The notes under the pieces: model-generated
Database searches by the model: none
What the model saw: only the letters and a program-made list of their open reading frames with translations
What the model was told of the DNA's origin: nothing
Part shown: positions 1 to 11,694 of the stretch, in pieces
Layout of the letters: every line of letters starts with the position of its first letter
How positions within the stretch are numbered: the stretch's first letter is position 1
Source: Harmothoe impar
Lineage: Eukaryota > Annelida > Polychaeta > Phyllodocida > Polynoidae
Length of the DNA stretch: 64,000 nucleotides
Direction of reading: 5' to 3'
Assembly: GCA_947462335.1 (NCBI GenBank)
Contig: OX381708.1
Location: forward strand, 39,125,377-39,189,376
Made by a program: the position numbers and the translations under genes

Positions 1-599
1 GGATTGAAATAAACATAGCTGCACTAAGTGTTGCCATTTGGTAATACAATATGTCAGAACTCATTAGGACCCACACACTACCCCATGGGATAGCCTGGCG
101 CTAACGGGCATTACGCTGCATTAAAAATGTTCTTTCAAAAGGCATTATTTCTAATTGGTCTAGCTCTACCTGTGGTAGTCTGCCGTAATTTGCCAAATGA
201 GGGATTCCAGATGAATCTTCAATTCTTGAAAAAAAAGTGTTTTAATGCTTTATGAAGCAGTGTCCATCCCTCAAACTGATAGGTTCCAAGGTTCACCCAC
301 ATTTAGAGCTGAGAATAGCATCAAAATGAAATATATATGCATCCCTCGATAACAATTCACTAGAAGGTTCTACAGGGTCCCTAAAATGGGAAAGAATGGG
401 AAGACACCACAAAAGTGTTAACATGGAGTCAACCCCCCCCCCCCAAAAAAAAAGGGAAGGAAAAAAGACACTAATTAGAAGAAATACCTGTAACAGTAAT
501 GGTATATATACTTATGGATACAAAAACAGCTATATATGTGTGTAACATCAAAATTACATTGCCTCGACATACCCAGGTCACTTAGTCCCAATGTAATTT
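1..599. other. intron or flank of the cryptochrome gene, no feature seen
   Basis: This stretch should be intronic, because the cryptochrome reading frame ends at a donor at 1302 and the next expected exon (the conserved segment that follows the SWEEG motif) is not found here on the minus strand. It contains only short homopolymer runs, such as a C run near 431. I see no other signal. Confidence 0.4.
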
Positions 600-605
600 C
601 TATAA

Positions 606-1024
606 ATAAGAAGCTGAAAGGTCAAAATTACATCTGAGTAATTGCTAGATAAGAAGCTGTAAGGTCAAAATTACATCTGAGTAATTGCTAGATAAGAAGC
701 TGTAAGGTCAAAATTACATCTGAGTAATTGCTAGATAAGAAGCTATGTCAAAATTACATCTGAGTAATTGCTAGATAAGAAGCTGTAATGTCAAAATTAC
801 ATCTGAATAATTGCTAGATAAGAAGTTATAACTTCAAAATTACATCTGAGTAATTGCTAGATAAGAAGCTGAAACATCGAAATTACATCTGAGTAATTGC
901 TTAAATGAGAAGCTGTAACATCTGTAATTACATCTGAGTAATTGCTAGACAAGAAGCTGCGACGTCAAAATTACATCTGGGTAATTGCAAAAGACAAGAA
1001 GCTGTAACGTCAAAATTACATCTC
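606..1024. repeat. 43 bp minisatellite in cryptochrome intron
   Basis: About nine head-to-tail copies of a unit of roughly 43 bp are visible. Each contains the core AAATTACATCTGAGTAATTG followed by CTAGATAAGAAGCTGTAA. The core starts near 624, 667 and 710, which gives the period; later copies drift by a few bases. The array lies between the last visible cryptochrome exon and the window edge, so it is intronic. Confidence 0.9.
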
Positions 1025-1302
1025 AATAGCCTACCGTAAAGTCTCGTGTACAAGCCGAATCAGAACCAGCTTTAATTCGATACTAAACATGCCTATATAG
1101 GGTATGGATTACATGAACGTAGCTATAATACGACCCTCTGTGCGGCTTAAAGGATTTCCACAAACATGGGGGGGGGGGGGGGGGGGGGGCTTGTACGAGA
1201 GAATTTAAGGTAACCTAGACATGAAGCTGTAACAAAGCTACCCATCTCCTCTCTCTCCCTCCATTTCTTCATCATATTTAGACAGAAGGAGACATGTCTT
1301 AC

Positions 1303-1443
1303 CTTGGCTCCTTCTTCCCATGACAGCCACAAGTCGCCTCGAGTCAGGAAGCAGGCCACAGAATGCCGGGCTAGGTGATGGATCCAACCTTCAGAACGCA
1401 GCTGGGTCATGATGGCGTCAATCCAGGGGAAGCCAGTCTTAGC
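1303..1443 (-). CDS. cry: cry exon 8 (residues 360-406)
   Basis: 141 bp, phase 0 (TTGTCAG|GCTAAG to GCCAAG|GTAAGA). It encodes [24 protein letters not shown] and [15 protein letters not shown]. The following exon is not in the window. Confidence 0.94.
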
Positions 1444-4400
1444 CTGACAAACAAAATACAGCCGTCTGTTACAATGCACTCTACTAATTGAAACACCAGA
1501 TTTAGTGATGGAGTGAGTAATGTTGTTTATTGCCATTTCGACAGCTAAGTCCATATTCATGCAGTCATTTCAAAATCTTTTTCATCCTGCAGGACATCAA
1601 TTTTTCTATTCTGCAGGACCGTCAGATTATTGCAGGACCAGATACTTTCGATAAACTTGCGAGTAATTTAGTTAAAACCATAAATTCTTACATAATTAGC
1701 ACCTTGGGCAGTGTACAATAAATTTAAAGACATACTAAATGTCTCCAAAATTGTAGCGGTCTGGTCTTATTCTAGCCTAAAAAGTCCCTAACAGTAAAGA
1801 GTGGGGGGCACATTACACATTTTTATCACTACAATTGTGTGCAAAATAGGCGTAAAATGTCATGGACAAAGGCCAATCATGGACCCACACTCAACAAGTG
1901 AAGAACCATGGAAAGGGAACCCATTGTTTTGGAGGTTTCTGCATTTATTTTGTTGTTTTACAGTGTGAAAATCAAATGGAGGAAATCTAATGGCCAAGTG
2001 TAATATCATTATCATGATACCAACAAGCATATTCCTGTTCGACCTTTCAATTTCCTTAATAATGGTCAGATTTACACACAGCACAAAGCAATATGAAGGT
2101 TAATGTCTGGCCACACCCCATATTGTCCAGGACCTGTGCAATTTCAGCCGGACATTCCCCATGTCCGGCAGGATTTCGGAGAAGACTATTCATAGCGAGA
2201 AAGCTACATTGGAATCAATTAAAGGTGTACACGTGTCTGTGTCCCCGCATATGGACAACAGACAAAGGAATGGACAGAAAAGAGGAGGTAAAAATTAGAT
2301 GGGTTAGGGAAGTCCACTTTCGGAGAAGACTGTTCATGGCGAGAAAGCTACATTGGAATCAATTATATGTGTACACGTGTATGTCCACGCATATGGAATG
2401 GACACAAAAGAGGTGAAAATTGGGTGGACTAGGGATGCCCACTGCAGAATTAAGATGAAGGTGAGTAAATCCAGTAGGTCATTCCCAATTTCTATACACA
2501 TGGTTACAACACAAGAATATAGAGGATGGAAAATGTGATTCTATCACAATTCGGGTTGTGAATGTAGTTGCCAATGCAAATGTCCCCTGATCAGTAAACT
2601 ATATCCCTACACCTCAGATGGACGCTGAAAAGACCCCAATACCTTACGCTTTATCATTATGTTCAATGTCTGGGTACCGGTAATACAAGGGTTTTTAGAA
2701 GACGCCAGGTGCAGCTTATAACACATTTTTAAGTCTAGGTGCTGGTTATACTCAATACCCGAGCATTACTAGAGTAATTTAACAATGTTCACATACAGTA
2801 AATGATGTACATGTCTTACCTCTGCCCATTTGGCTAATGCCTCTGGATGGTTATCCCAGGGGATTTGAACACATATGGGGTTTCCCATCATCCGGTCAAA
2901 GTTTGCGTTGTTTGTAGCCGCGGTGTAAAAGAACTCTCGCCACAGTAACTGACCATACAATGATAGAAGTGGCTTGTTCTGTTTCTTTATCTGTAATAAA
3001 TGATAGAAAATAACAATTATCATATGACAAAAATAAAAGATTGCAGATTATATAATACTGTTAATCAAGTAACCAGTATCTAATTATCGTTTCCTTCAGC
3101 TCTATTCATTCATTTATTTAGGTTAATGACTAGTTTGCCCTTCCTTATGAATCTATAAATGCTATTTGCATATTCTGTTTACAACAATATATTATTTGGT
3201 ATCATCTATATTTCATCTAACAGGAACAATTGAATGGCGTCCAAGGATAGATCTAGGCTTACCTTTTTGTGAAGGTCTGTGAGACGGAAATAGAATAACC
3301 TGGGGGAGAGACATCCGAACCGCAGATATGGACTCAAACCCGTCGGACTGGCCATGAGTGACTGCACCGTCATTTTAGGTTTTTCAAAACTTGCCACCCA
3401 CGCCTACAACACAATAATATAAGTGTTATATGGTGCATACTCATTATATATCAGTTTTGAATGAATATCGTGAATCTTTCTCTACAAGTATATAACTACA
3501 GGAGTACTAAAGTAGTCAAAATCAGACCCCAGGTGTGGGTTGTGCAATTATTTAAAAGTCTAGCTGTGGGTTATGCGTAAAATGTGGGTTATACTAGTTA
3601 GTTTACAGTAGGTCCCCTTTAATAAGAGATCTTCTATTTCTACTCTTTCTTTATAGTAATTTTAGTAGGGACGCACCTTCCGCTCCAGGTGTCTGGTGAG
3701 CCGTGTGAGTGCCTCCATCTCGCCGCCCTTCCACACCGCCGTACCAAGGCCTTCTGTGTCAAAACCTGCCAAAAGACAAAGGAACAATGAGTCATCTTCT
3801 CAACACAATCAGAAACTGCCGCTTCCCATTGTCAATATGACATCGTTATGATCATTATTATAACTGTGATTACTCGGAAATTGCTTATGATTCTCATGCA
3901 CGGTATGCCATGGTTTGCAATTCAGACGCCACCCCCCTCCCACTCCTCCGTCACAAAGCATTGCATGAATTCATACTTAAATACAGGATGATTTTGCCAA
4001 TAGAAAACCCCAACAAGTAGCTTGGTAAATGATAAATAAAGGGGGGGACTAGGGACTATATATAGAGGCAGTCTCGGCATACCTAATGACTGCAGAGAAG
4101 GTACGCCATAGAGTTCATCATGGTCTGCAGACACCTCTGTGTTGGCTCTGCCTATTACCTCCTCTGTGATGGTGTCCACGGGGGGTTCTGGGGGGTTCAT
4201 GCCGGCAAGCACATTTTGGAATCGCCTGTACGTAAGCGGGATTTGGTCCTCATTCCTTTTGATGATTCTGTAATGATTGACAAACAGAAATGATACTGGT
4301 GATTACACTTCACTATTTTTCTTTACTGCAATAGACAGTGTAGTATTGTATCCACCCCTGTGTGAAAAATAAACACAGTGGTGTGATAGTTTAATTTCTC

Positions 4401-7400
4401 TTGGTCAATAAAACCTGTTTTTTAGGTATTTGTTAGAATCAAACTTGAATATTTGTACTACTGGTATAGTAGTGTATATAATACTAGCTATGAACACTGC
4501 TCATGTAGACTTACTTGTTGAGTGGGTAGAGGGTGTGTGATACCCGAGTAACTACGTGAACCTTGGCTTCTCGTGCAATGGCACAGATTGCCTGGTCTCG
4601 TTCCTTGCCAAAGGGCTCTGGATCTTCCTCGAATGATAGCGTAGTGATGTTCCATTCCTTTTGTTGAACAAAGGGAAAGGGCGACTGTTTAAAGACTGGT
4701 AATATTCTATAATGTATACCCGTTATGAAGCTCTATATCTGTACTTAGGTTACCGTTACACTGAATCCGTTCTCAGGCCACACACATAGACAGAGCTGCA
4801 CGCTAAAGTGACTGTGTGTCTATTGGTGTTGAACTCCTGTACTTATTTTTTTGAATACAAGATTTACTATGCGTAACTATACTAGGAAGCTCCGTATCCA
4901 ATGCCCCCCTCCTCCATTGTATACAATGTGGCCGTATTCAATGGGCTAAGAATAAATGGCTTTCCTTCCTTAAATGGCTCCAAATAAAAAAATAAACACA
5001 AATTCCAACTACCGTACCACCGAGAAAAAGCGCCGGGGTACTCTTCAATTTGGCCGCACTGCGACCCAGGCGCTTATACAAGACGGGCACTTATTTAAGA
5101 CTGGGCGCTTATTGATTTGACACACTGTGATGGGGAACAGGTTTACTTGTACCTAGTATTTACACTCTGTATGGTAGACCCTAAACTGTACTAGATGGAA
5201 AACACAGTAAAGTCTGATTAATGAAAGAGTAAACCCCCCCCCCCCCCCTTTGCAGTGTAACTATTGGATATGATTATTCTAGACTGAACTTTCTGGTGAG
5301 CATTTCCTTAATATTTAATCTCTTTGTTCAAGTCGAATAGTTTTCACACTTATGTGCGCATGCCGGAAGCGCACCAATGTGCTAAACACTTTGTTGTGCG
5401 GGAGGGGGGGGCTTTGTCTTACACCTGTCAGTTAGCTTCCTGCTGGTATGCCCCCCCCCCCCCTCCCCGACACACTATATCTAAGAATAGGATGGTCACA
5501 ACAGCCACTCAAACAAGACCAGGTGCTTATTATTCTGACGTACCCCTTTACCCAGGCGCTTATTCAAGACAGGCGCTCTTTAGAGACCAGGCGCTTTATC
5601 GCGACGGTACGGTACATTGATACTGGTACTGTCTCTGATGTATTTCACTTGTGGGGGCTGGGGTGCATCCCACTCAGCCTGCGACTTCGCGGGATACTGC
5701 CCCAGTCCCCACTCGTGAAATACATAAGTATCAATGGGCGTTGGCATTAATTAAATTTGAACCGAAAAAGGTAAAAACAAACACAAAGGCACACTTGTTT
5801 TTGGTCTGTTGAAGGATTACCGTATTCAATTTGTTGACCTTGAATTTGAAATAACCCTCCAACAGACCAAAAACTCGTGCGCCTTTGTCTATATATCTGC
5901 GAGTAAATTCAAATGTGTATGTGCAAAGTAAATATATCCTAATACTCACTCTGAACACTCTGGGAAATACACTGGTAGGTTGCCCGCGAATCACAAATAG
6001 CCGTGAATTCAATTTCCGTAGGCTATTATCAAGATCCTCGAGACATTGTAGAAGGAATCTAAAAATAAAGACACGCAATATAATGATTCATGTGATTGCC
6101 AAGATGGGAGACAGATGGTATTATATTCTCCTCTTCGAAGGGAATGGGGGAGACGTAATCAATGCAGGGTGATGGGGGCCGTGCAGGGTTTAATATTGTA
6201 GAGACTAGTCTGGCCGTGATGCCTTTATTGGACCAATTGGTACAACACCACAATACTGCCCCTAACCCCAACCCTGCCTCTATCTGGGTGCACATCTATA
6301 GGCCCTATAGTAGTTGAAAGGTGAATGGCCATATATCCATATAGCCGCCCTGGGGAAAGGACAATCCCTATACACGAATCAGAGTAAGCTCTACTTTGAT
6401 ACCAAAGATGCCCATGCAGTTTCATGAAAAAGTAAGCGTCCCTTAAATAGTTAGTTTGACACTTAGACATCTCATATTCAATGACTGTAGACAGGGTGCT
6501 GTTTCTCCACAAGATACGGAGGGTCCGCATGCATCAAAAAGGGTCCATATCATAAAAAAAGGGCCAAAATCGTTTCTCAATGTGAATCTGTCCAACCGTC
6601 CTGTCCAACAGTCCCAGAAATTCTAGTTGTGCAGCATCCAACTCCGGATCCAAATGTTACAAACTATGTGTGTAGACAGGGCCCGTCAGAATTCAGATCG
6701 GCCTGCATTCGACGAGTTCAGATTAGATGAACTAAGAAATTCAGAAATTCTGTTAGAACTGCCGATCTGTCAAACCGCCAATCTAGGGGGTCTGGATGAG
6801 GGGTCCCGATTTCCCATGTCGATTTTAAGAAATGACCATGTCGCCCTGTCGATTTTAAGAAATGGCCATGTCACCCTGTCGATTTTAAGAAATGGCCATG
6901 TCCCATGTCACTATCTCTGTTTTTCCTCATGTCGCATGTCACTAGGCCACAAAAACGGCCATGTCGCCATGTCGAATTTAGTGGTCCACACCCATAATCT
7001 ATTGAACAGTCTGCCAGCCGTGCGCCCTTCATGCGTGGTTGAATTGTCAATTTATTAGACTTTAGTTCCCCTAATACAATATAATCACTCCATACAGAAA
7101 ATATAACATGTGCTGTCTGGAACTTTTAGATTTGATCTCCGGTGCTCACTCGTGAACAGAAACGTGCTTGACGCTATTTCCTGGTATCTATAATGGTTGT
7201 GAACTGCTTATTATAGGAGATATTCAAGGAAGGCATCTTCGATTAAGGCTACAGGGGTGTATGGATGAAATAATCAAGTTAATTGATGGCAAGGGGGGGG
7301 GGGGGGTCTTGGAAATGCCTGAAAAGTAATGACGTCATACTCGAATGGCCCCTTAACTACTTTAAAACTCATCTTCCGGTCGTGTGGGGTGGACAATTCT

Positions 7401-10400
7401 GTTCTTGATGAAAGAAGCTGGCTTCCTCCATGGTTGGACTTCTTCTTCCTCAGCTTGGAATGAACCTAAATAAACATTATTTCTGCGTGCCATCCAGTCA
7501 ATGCTAAGGATCAGAATGCTTAAGCTTTGATGAGATGTGGCAGAATGCATAGGACATAAAAGATCCCCATGTATATGGGGGTGGACCCCTAAAATCGACA
7601 GGGCGACATGGCCTTTTCTTAAAATCGACAGGCGACATCAGGCTTAGTGACAGATGACAGAAGAAATTAAAAGATATTGACAAGGGGCATGGCCATTTCT
7701 TAAAATCGACAGGCGACATAGAGCCTAGTGACAGATGACAGGAGAAATACAAAGATACTGACGAATGACACGAGCATTTCTTAAAATCGACAGGCGACAT
7801 GGGGACCCCCCATCTAGACCCCCATGTATGGGTGTGGACCACTAAATTCGACATGGCGACGTGGCCGTTTTTGAGCCTAGTGACATGCGACATGAGGAAT
7901 ATTAGAGATAGCGACATGGGACATGGACATTTCTTAAAATCGACATGGTGACATAGGTATTTCTTAAAATCGACAGGGCAACATGGTCATTTCTTAAAAT
8001 CGACACGGGAAATTGGGACCCCCCCATGTCCCATGTCGCCTTAAGAGCCTGTCCTGTCCCATGTCGATTTTAAGAAATACCCTATGTCATGTCAGTTATC
8101 TTTTTCCTCATGACATGTCACTAAGCTCGATGTCGCATGTCGATTTTAAAAGCGCACTGAACCCACGACGTCATTTGCATACAAAACTCGGCAGGGTTAG
8201 GTCCTGAAATGACCATGTCACTGTGTCGAATTTAGGGGTCTACCCCCATACATATATACTTCTGTATCATATTTGCATATTATCTACGACACATGTATCT
8301 CAGACTCATGTACCCCCGGGGGGGGCACTTCATATATATTTTTTTATACACAGGTGTGCGGTTGGGAAGGGCACTTTTTGAGCAAAATCCCCCTCACTAA
8401 GGTAGGGAGTTTGATAAATTTTGAAAAATGAGTTAAAGAATACATATTGGTTCCATTAGTATAGATCCCTATGAGAGCTTTTCAGATCTGTAAAGATCAG
8501 GTTTCTATCATACGTAGATCCAGAAATGTCATGGTGAATGCATCTAAACATATTTCCCATTTCTGTGATCTAGGCAGGAGAGGGGCACCTACACAGCAGT
8601 TGGGGGTACTGTAGCTCTGGCCCTAGGCACCCTTCTAACTCAGACAGACCAGGTTAACTTAAAATGGCTAGGGACAGCATTGGGCAGTGGCACACACATC
8701 TGGATTTCACATATGTCTTCAAGAACACAATTACCAACATCCCCATGGTAACAACTTTTAACAACTCATATTTATTTATTACATTTTGACATGAAGAATG
8801 TCACCATAATATTGTAGGCCACAGAAAACAGAAACTCTTATCTTTCTCCACTAATGGCTTCATTCATGTTTACTGCCATGATATTGTGATTAAAATGAGG
8901 GGTTTGTGTTTTTTATAGCTCAAGAAATGAGGTCAGGGGGGCTATTTTTATGCAATGCACCAGTGGGGGTGCTATTAGGAAGGGTGCATATTAGATCACA
9001 GAAACGGGCAGACTACAGCGGCAGCGGCAGCGCTATTTTGAACTCCCTAACTAAGGGTCTGCTTTTCACCAAAATCCCCCGCACCAGGCAATGGTCAATT
9101 TTCACCAAAATCCCCCTCACCAAGGGCATAAATATCCCGGATAAATATACATGCGACATGAGGCTTAGTGACAGGGGACATGGACAATTCTTAAATTGAC
9201 ATGGGACATGAGCATTTTAAGCGACATAGACATGCGACATGGTCATTTCTTAAAGGTCCATAGTATACCTCAGAGTACCACTACTGGCGCTACTGTCCTG
9301 TAATTGGCCCCGCCCAGTTGACCCAGTCGGTAGTTACCAATACCACATACCAGGTGGGGATCATGTGGCTGATTGGTTATATAACTGTGCAGGCAGCTAT
9401 AGGTCGAGTTATATACACTTGATTGTTCTATTTATGTGGGAGATACGGTGGGCAAACAAACCACTGGACTGTGACCTCTAGGTACTATGGGTGTCTCTGA
9501 ATCAGCCAGTAATACATAAACACAAATAGATATGTACATGTATCATGAGGCACACATGATCACATACATTATGATACATTATAATATCATTGTCCAGTGA
9601 AAGCTGTTGATCACTATAACTCAGATAAATTAACAATCGATTTTAATGTAAAATTACTGTGGTGTGTGGATATCATCATGGTGAGGTTACCAAACCATGT
9701 GTAGTCTATGCTTGCCCACACTGTGATGTAGCAGAACTATATTATGTAACTCGACCTATACTACTCTGCTGTCCGGCCTGGGTCATAGTACAGGGTGAGG
9801 GAGTGGTCATGTATACAAATAGGGGGGGAGGGGTTAGCTTGCAGTGCGATGTATTGTAATAAAATGTATTACGTGTGCCTCCTCTCTCTCTCTGGCCCAC
9901 CTGTACCAAATGTTTTGCCTACCTGTATGAAAACCTCTCCCTCCACCACTAGACTGCTACCTGTCAGCCACCCCTTACCTGCCCCAATGTATACAATAAT
10001 GACCACTCCATTCCACAAATAACACAGGTGTACTGAACCTGGCACACAGAGGTCACCTCAGGTGACCCAGATTATTGGGTATTTTGCATACCATGACTTA
10101 CAGTGACCTGTGGGCGGGATCCACTATGCTGTGGGCGGGATCTACTATGCAAAACGGGGTGAAAGGTCACCTAAAACGGCCAGCAATGGCGGACAAACTC
10201 ACGTATATACTGTCCCTTTAAATCCGACATGCGACATAGGGACCCCCCCCCCCCCCCCCGCCCCCCATCAAGATTCAAGGGCCCCTTCTTTGCAACAAGG
10301 GTCACTTTTGACCAAAATCCTTACACCAAGGCCGACTCCTCGGGGAAAATTGCTAAAACCTCGGCACTTTTGTCCAAAATCCCCCTCAGCAAGGGTCACT

Positions 10401-10877
10401 TTTGACCAAAATCCCCCTCACCAAGGGTCACTTCTGACCAAAATCCCCCTCACCAAGGGTAAGAGTTGTCAAAGGGCCAGCCGCACACCTGTGTCAAAAA
10501 AGAATTGAGTACCCCCCGGGCATGTACCTCTCGCAGGTTTAAAGAAATAAAACCATTGTCATAACAATGCCTGCAATTATTACAGATATGCAGCAATTGG
10601 CATAATAGTGGAGCTTAGAGAAGATGTGTTCAGTTTACCTCCATTTGTTGATTCCTGCTTGTGAAGTGGCCGCAAACCATGGGTCCAGAATATACACACA
10701 TCGAAAACTATGAGCACCTTGCAGCGCCTCCCTCAACGCTGGGTTATCATGAAGACGCAGGCCTTTATTTCGAAACCAGTGTATAACGTTCTTCTTCCTT
10801 GGCGTATGCCCTCTGGAGGGCTCCGATGTGCTTTTGTGCCACATGGTGCGTTTGTCGGTATTTGTACTTGAGAACAT
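1303..10877 (-). CDS. cry: cryptochrome / (6-4) photolyase family gene, N-terminal 406 residues (C-terminus off left edge)
   Basis: Blue-light flavoprotein family. Vertebrate-type members repress CLOCK:BMAL1 in the circadian loop, and (6-4) photolyases repair UV lesions. Eight exons join in phase: 10877-10639, 6058-5950, 4657-4515, 4267-4083, 3765-3677, 3403-3263, 2990-2820 and 1443-1303. The start is fixed by an in-frame TAG 6 bp upstream. The N-terminal photolyase (antenna) domain spans about residues 30-165, with the motif [10 protein letters not shown]. The FAD-binding domain begins near 256 and contains [33 protein letters not shown] and the HHLARH pair at 381-386, where (6-4) photolyases have their catalytic histidines and CRYs also keep them. 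The W-triad distal part, the segment beside the flavin N5 and the C-terminal tail are missing, so CRY and (6-4) photolyase cannot be separated firmly. Odd: one extra Asn (residue 37) interrupts the usual [11 protein letters not shown]. Confidence 0.93.
1530..2095. other. cry intron 7, left part, no feature seen
   Basis: The segment between exon 8 and the 144 bp duplication at 2175 has no repeat, RNA gene or convincing exon. Open frames here are short and show no recognisable protein. Confidence 0.5.
2175..2431. repeat. 144 bp direct tandem duplication in cry intron 7
   Basis: The segment beginning TTCGGAGAAGACTATTCATA at 2175 recurs at 2319 with the same following sequence (GAGAAAGCTACATTGGAATC, then a GTGTACACGTGT core and a GCATATGGA block). 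Two full copies are visible with about 85 to 90 percent agreement by eye. Confidence 0.8.
2820..2990 (-). CDS. cry: cry exon 7 (residues 303-359)
   Basis: 171 bp, phase 0 at both ends (TTACAG|ATAAAG to GCAGAG|GTAAGA). It encodes [19 protein letters not shown] and [11 protein letters not shown], core of the FAD-binding helical domain. Confidence 0.94.
3263..3403 (-). CDS. cry: cry exon 6 (residues 256-302)
   Basis: 141 bp, phase 0 at both ends. It encodes [11 protein letters not shown], then the FAD-phosphate-binding segment [15 protein letters not shown] and the [13 protein letters not shown] helix. Confidence 0.94.
3677..3765 (-). CDS. cry: cry exon 5 (residues 226-255)
   Basis: An 89 bp exon from GGCAG|GT to CGGAAG|GTGCGT. 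It encodes the GFDTEGL..AVW.GGE.EALTRL pattern ending in HLERK, which is conserved in vertebrate-type CRYs and (6-4) photolyases. Confidence 0.92.
4083..4267 (-). CDS. cry: cry exon 4 (residues 164-226)
   Basis: 185 bp between acceptor TTACAG|AATC and donor TTAG|GTATGC. It encodes the PLTYRRFQ motif and then the variable linker ending YGVPSLQSL. The exon phases (1 base in, 1 base out) agree with both neighbours. Confidence 0.92.
4515..4657 (-). CDS. cry: cry exon 3 (residues 117-164)
   Basis: 143 bp from acceptor AAAAG|GAATGG to donor AACAA|GTAAGT. It encodes [20 protein letters not shown] and a HTLYPLN segment matching the end of the antenna domain. It leaves two bases that the next exon completes as Lys164. 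Confidence 0.93.
5036..5612. repeat. diverged GGCGCTTAT-type short repeat blocks
   Basis: Short related phrases of the form CCAGGCGCTTAT-(C/A)AAGAC recur near 5067-5115 and again near 5519-5600, in cry intron 2. They look like degenerate units of one repeat family. Runs of C or G flank them. Confidence 0.45.
5618..5737. repeat. short foldback (hairpin) element
   Basis: The left arm ATTGATACTGG..GTATTTCACTTGTGGGG..CTGGGG pairs with the right arm that ends CCCCAGTCCCCACTCGTGAA followed by ATACATAAGTATCAATG. The loop is around 5675. It is a small non-autonomous inverted-repeat element or a stable RNA hairpin within cry intron 2. Confidence 0.7.
5783..5890. repeat. foldback element next to cry exon 2
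   Basis: Arms ACAAAGGCACACTTGTTTTT (start) and AAAACTCGTGCGCCTTTGTC (end) are inverted copies, each also containing the GGTCTGTTG / CAACAGACC pair. The hairpin ends about 60 bp from the exon 2 donor, on the intron 2 side. Confidence 0.75.
5950..6058 (-). CDS. cry: cry exon 2 (residues 80-116)
   Basis: The acceptor TTTTTAG and the donor CAGA|GTGAGT bound 109 bp. The first base completes Arg80. The encoded [20 protein letters not shown] and VIRGQP are hallmark family motifs. Intron 1 before it is about 4.6 kb and full of repeats. Confidence 0.93.
6784..8255. repeat. cluster of CATGTCG-rich repeat units (both orientations)
   Basis: Units of roughly 200 to 250 bp made of the phrases CATGTCGATTTTAAGAAATG and CATGTCACTA alternate in orientation: plus at about 6784-6995, minus at 7577-7823 and 7825-8027, plus at 8027-8255. 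One end carries a GGGGTCTAGATGGGGGGTCC-like block, the other a GTGGACC(C/A)CTAAATTCGAC block. I read them as copies of one non-autonomous element. I recognise no coding capacity; open frames across them come from the repeat. Confidence 0.8.
8307..10528. mobile_element. 2.2 kb TIR DNA transposon remnant with 8 bp target duplication
   Basis: The element runs from 8315 (CCCGGGGGGGGCACTT) to 10520 (complementary CCCCCCGGG end). It is flanked by the identical octamer CATGTACC at 8307-8314 and 10521-10528. Eight-bp duplications are typical of the hAT superfamily, though the C/G-rich termini are unusual for it. Subterminal blocks (GTGTGCGGTTGGGAAGG near 8356; GGGCCAGCCGCACACCTGTG near 10472) are inverted copies. 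Repeats of about 32 bp around CACTTTTGACCAAAATCCCC occur near 10305-10460, with relatives near 9060-9130. No transposase frame is visible. CATGTCG repeats lie inside, at 9147-9256. It sits 118 bp from the cry exon 1 donor. Confidence 0.8.
10639..10877 (-). CDS. cry: cry exon 1 (residues 1-80)
   Basis: Begins with ATG at 10877 (a second Met is residue 12) and ends at a GGAG|GTAAAC donor, leaving two bases of the Arg80 codon. It encodes a basic leader of about 30 residues, then the first strand and helix of the photolyase fold ([28 protein letters not shown]). Confidence 0.93.
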
Positions 10878-11160
10878 AGCCTATTCTGTTTCAATATCTC
10901 CTTTGAATATCCGTAATACTCTGTGTTACTTGTGGACTACACATGAAATGCTGTAGAATGTCAACAACTGAGCACTCCCGGCTTCCACTCCACGTTGCTT
11001 TCAACGTGACTGGAAGGCGGGCGTCTCCCTAGGCGTCTCCCCATTGGCTGACAGACCTTGTGCCTGTGACCGTGACATTGTCACTCAATGTCAAGCTGGG
11101 GCCCCGCACGTGTTAGGGGTGGCTCGCGTTTAATGCGTAAAAATGGCAATTTAGCATCCA
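10878..11160 (-). promoter_or_regulatory. cry: probable cry promoter with CACGTG E-box and CCAAT box
   Basis: Upstream of the cry ATG (minus strand) lie an inverted CCAAT box (ATTGG on the plus strand, 11043-11047) and a perfect CACGTG at 11107-11112, about 230 bp from the ATG, in locally GC-rich DNA. CACGTG is the CLOCK:BMAL1 site used by circadian feedback genes, including vertebrate Cry genes. That it works here, and the transcription start itself, are inference. Confidence 0.45.
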
Positions 11161-11430
11161 TAATTCAGACTTGTTGACTAGCATGACTAGCATACACTAT
11201 AGGAATTAACATACTAAGCGACATGCCAAAATACGGAAGTTGTTCGATCTCTCTATACTGGATCATAGATAATAAATGGCATATTGACAAATCCCACCGG
11301 ATCCTCTTAAGATATTAATGTCATATCAGGAATGCCTGGCAGGAACGCGAAACGGTGTTACGAGCTAGTGCGCCTACCTGCCGCTACCTGCCCAACTATA
11401 ACTTACTTTAAACAAGTGACATATGGTGCA

Positions 11431-11582
11431 CAGGGGCGGATCATCCAGGAATTTGGGAAAGGGGGGGGGGCGCCGTAATACCTACAGCATTGGGGGTGTT
11501 CAACCATCTACATTAAAATTTACCAAAAAATAGGGGGGGGGGCGCCCCTTGCGCCCCCCCCCCCCCCCTGGATCCGCCCCTG
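11431..11582. mobile_element. hAT-type MITE (CAGGGGCGGATC termini)
   Basis: A 152 bp element whose ends are CAGGGGCGGATC and GGATCCGCCCCTG, the terminal inverted repeat common in hAT elements. GTGCA lies on both sides and probably is what remains of an 8 bp duplication. The interior is G/C homopolymer with GGCGCC. Confidence 0.75.
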
Positions 11583-11694
11583 GTGCATTCAGTGCTCTCT
11601 GCCTTGAAGGCCTAATACTATTCATATACTCATCCTCAATCATAGTCAGGCACCGGTAGGTTTCATAGTGGACCAGGATCGCTTGGGGAGTGAT

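Noticed and set aside
606..1024. CRISPR-like regular array
   Set aside because: Units are contiguous with no unique spacers, and the context is eukaryotic. It is a minisatellite.
6627..8207. Several open frames of 60 to 143 residues with MSPVDFKK- or MSILRNG-like repeats
   Set aside because: They come from the CATGTCG-rich repeat units and exist in inconsistent frames.
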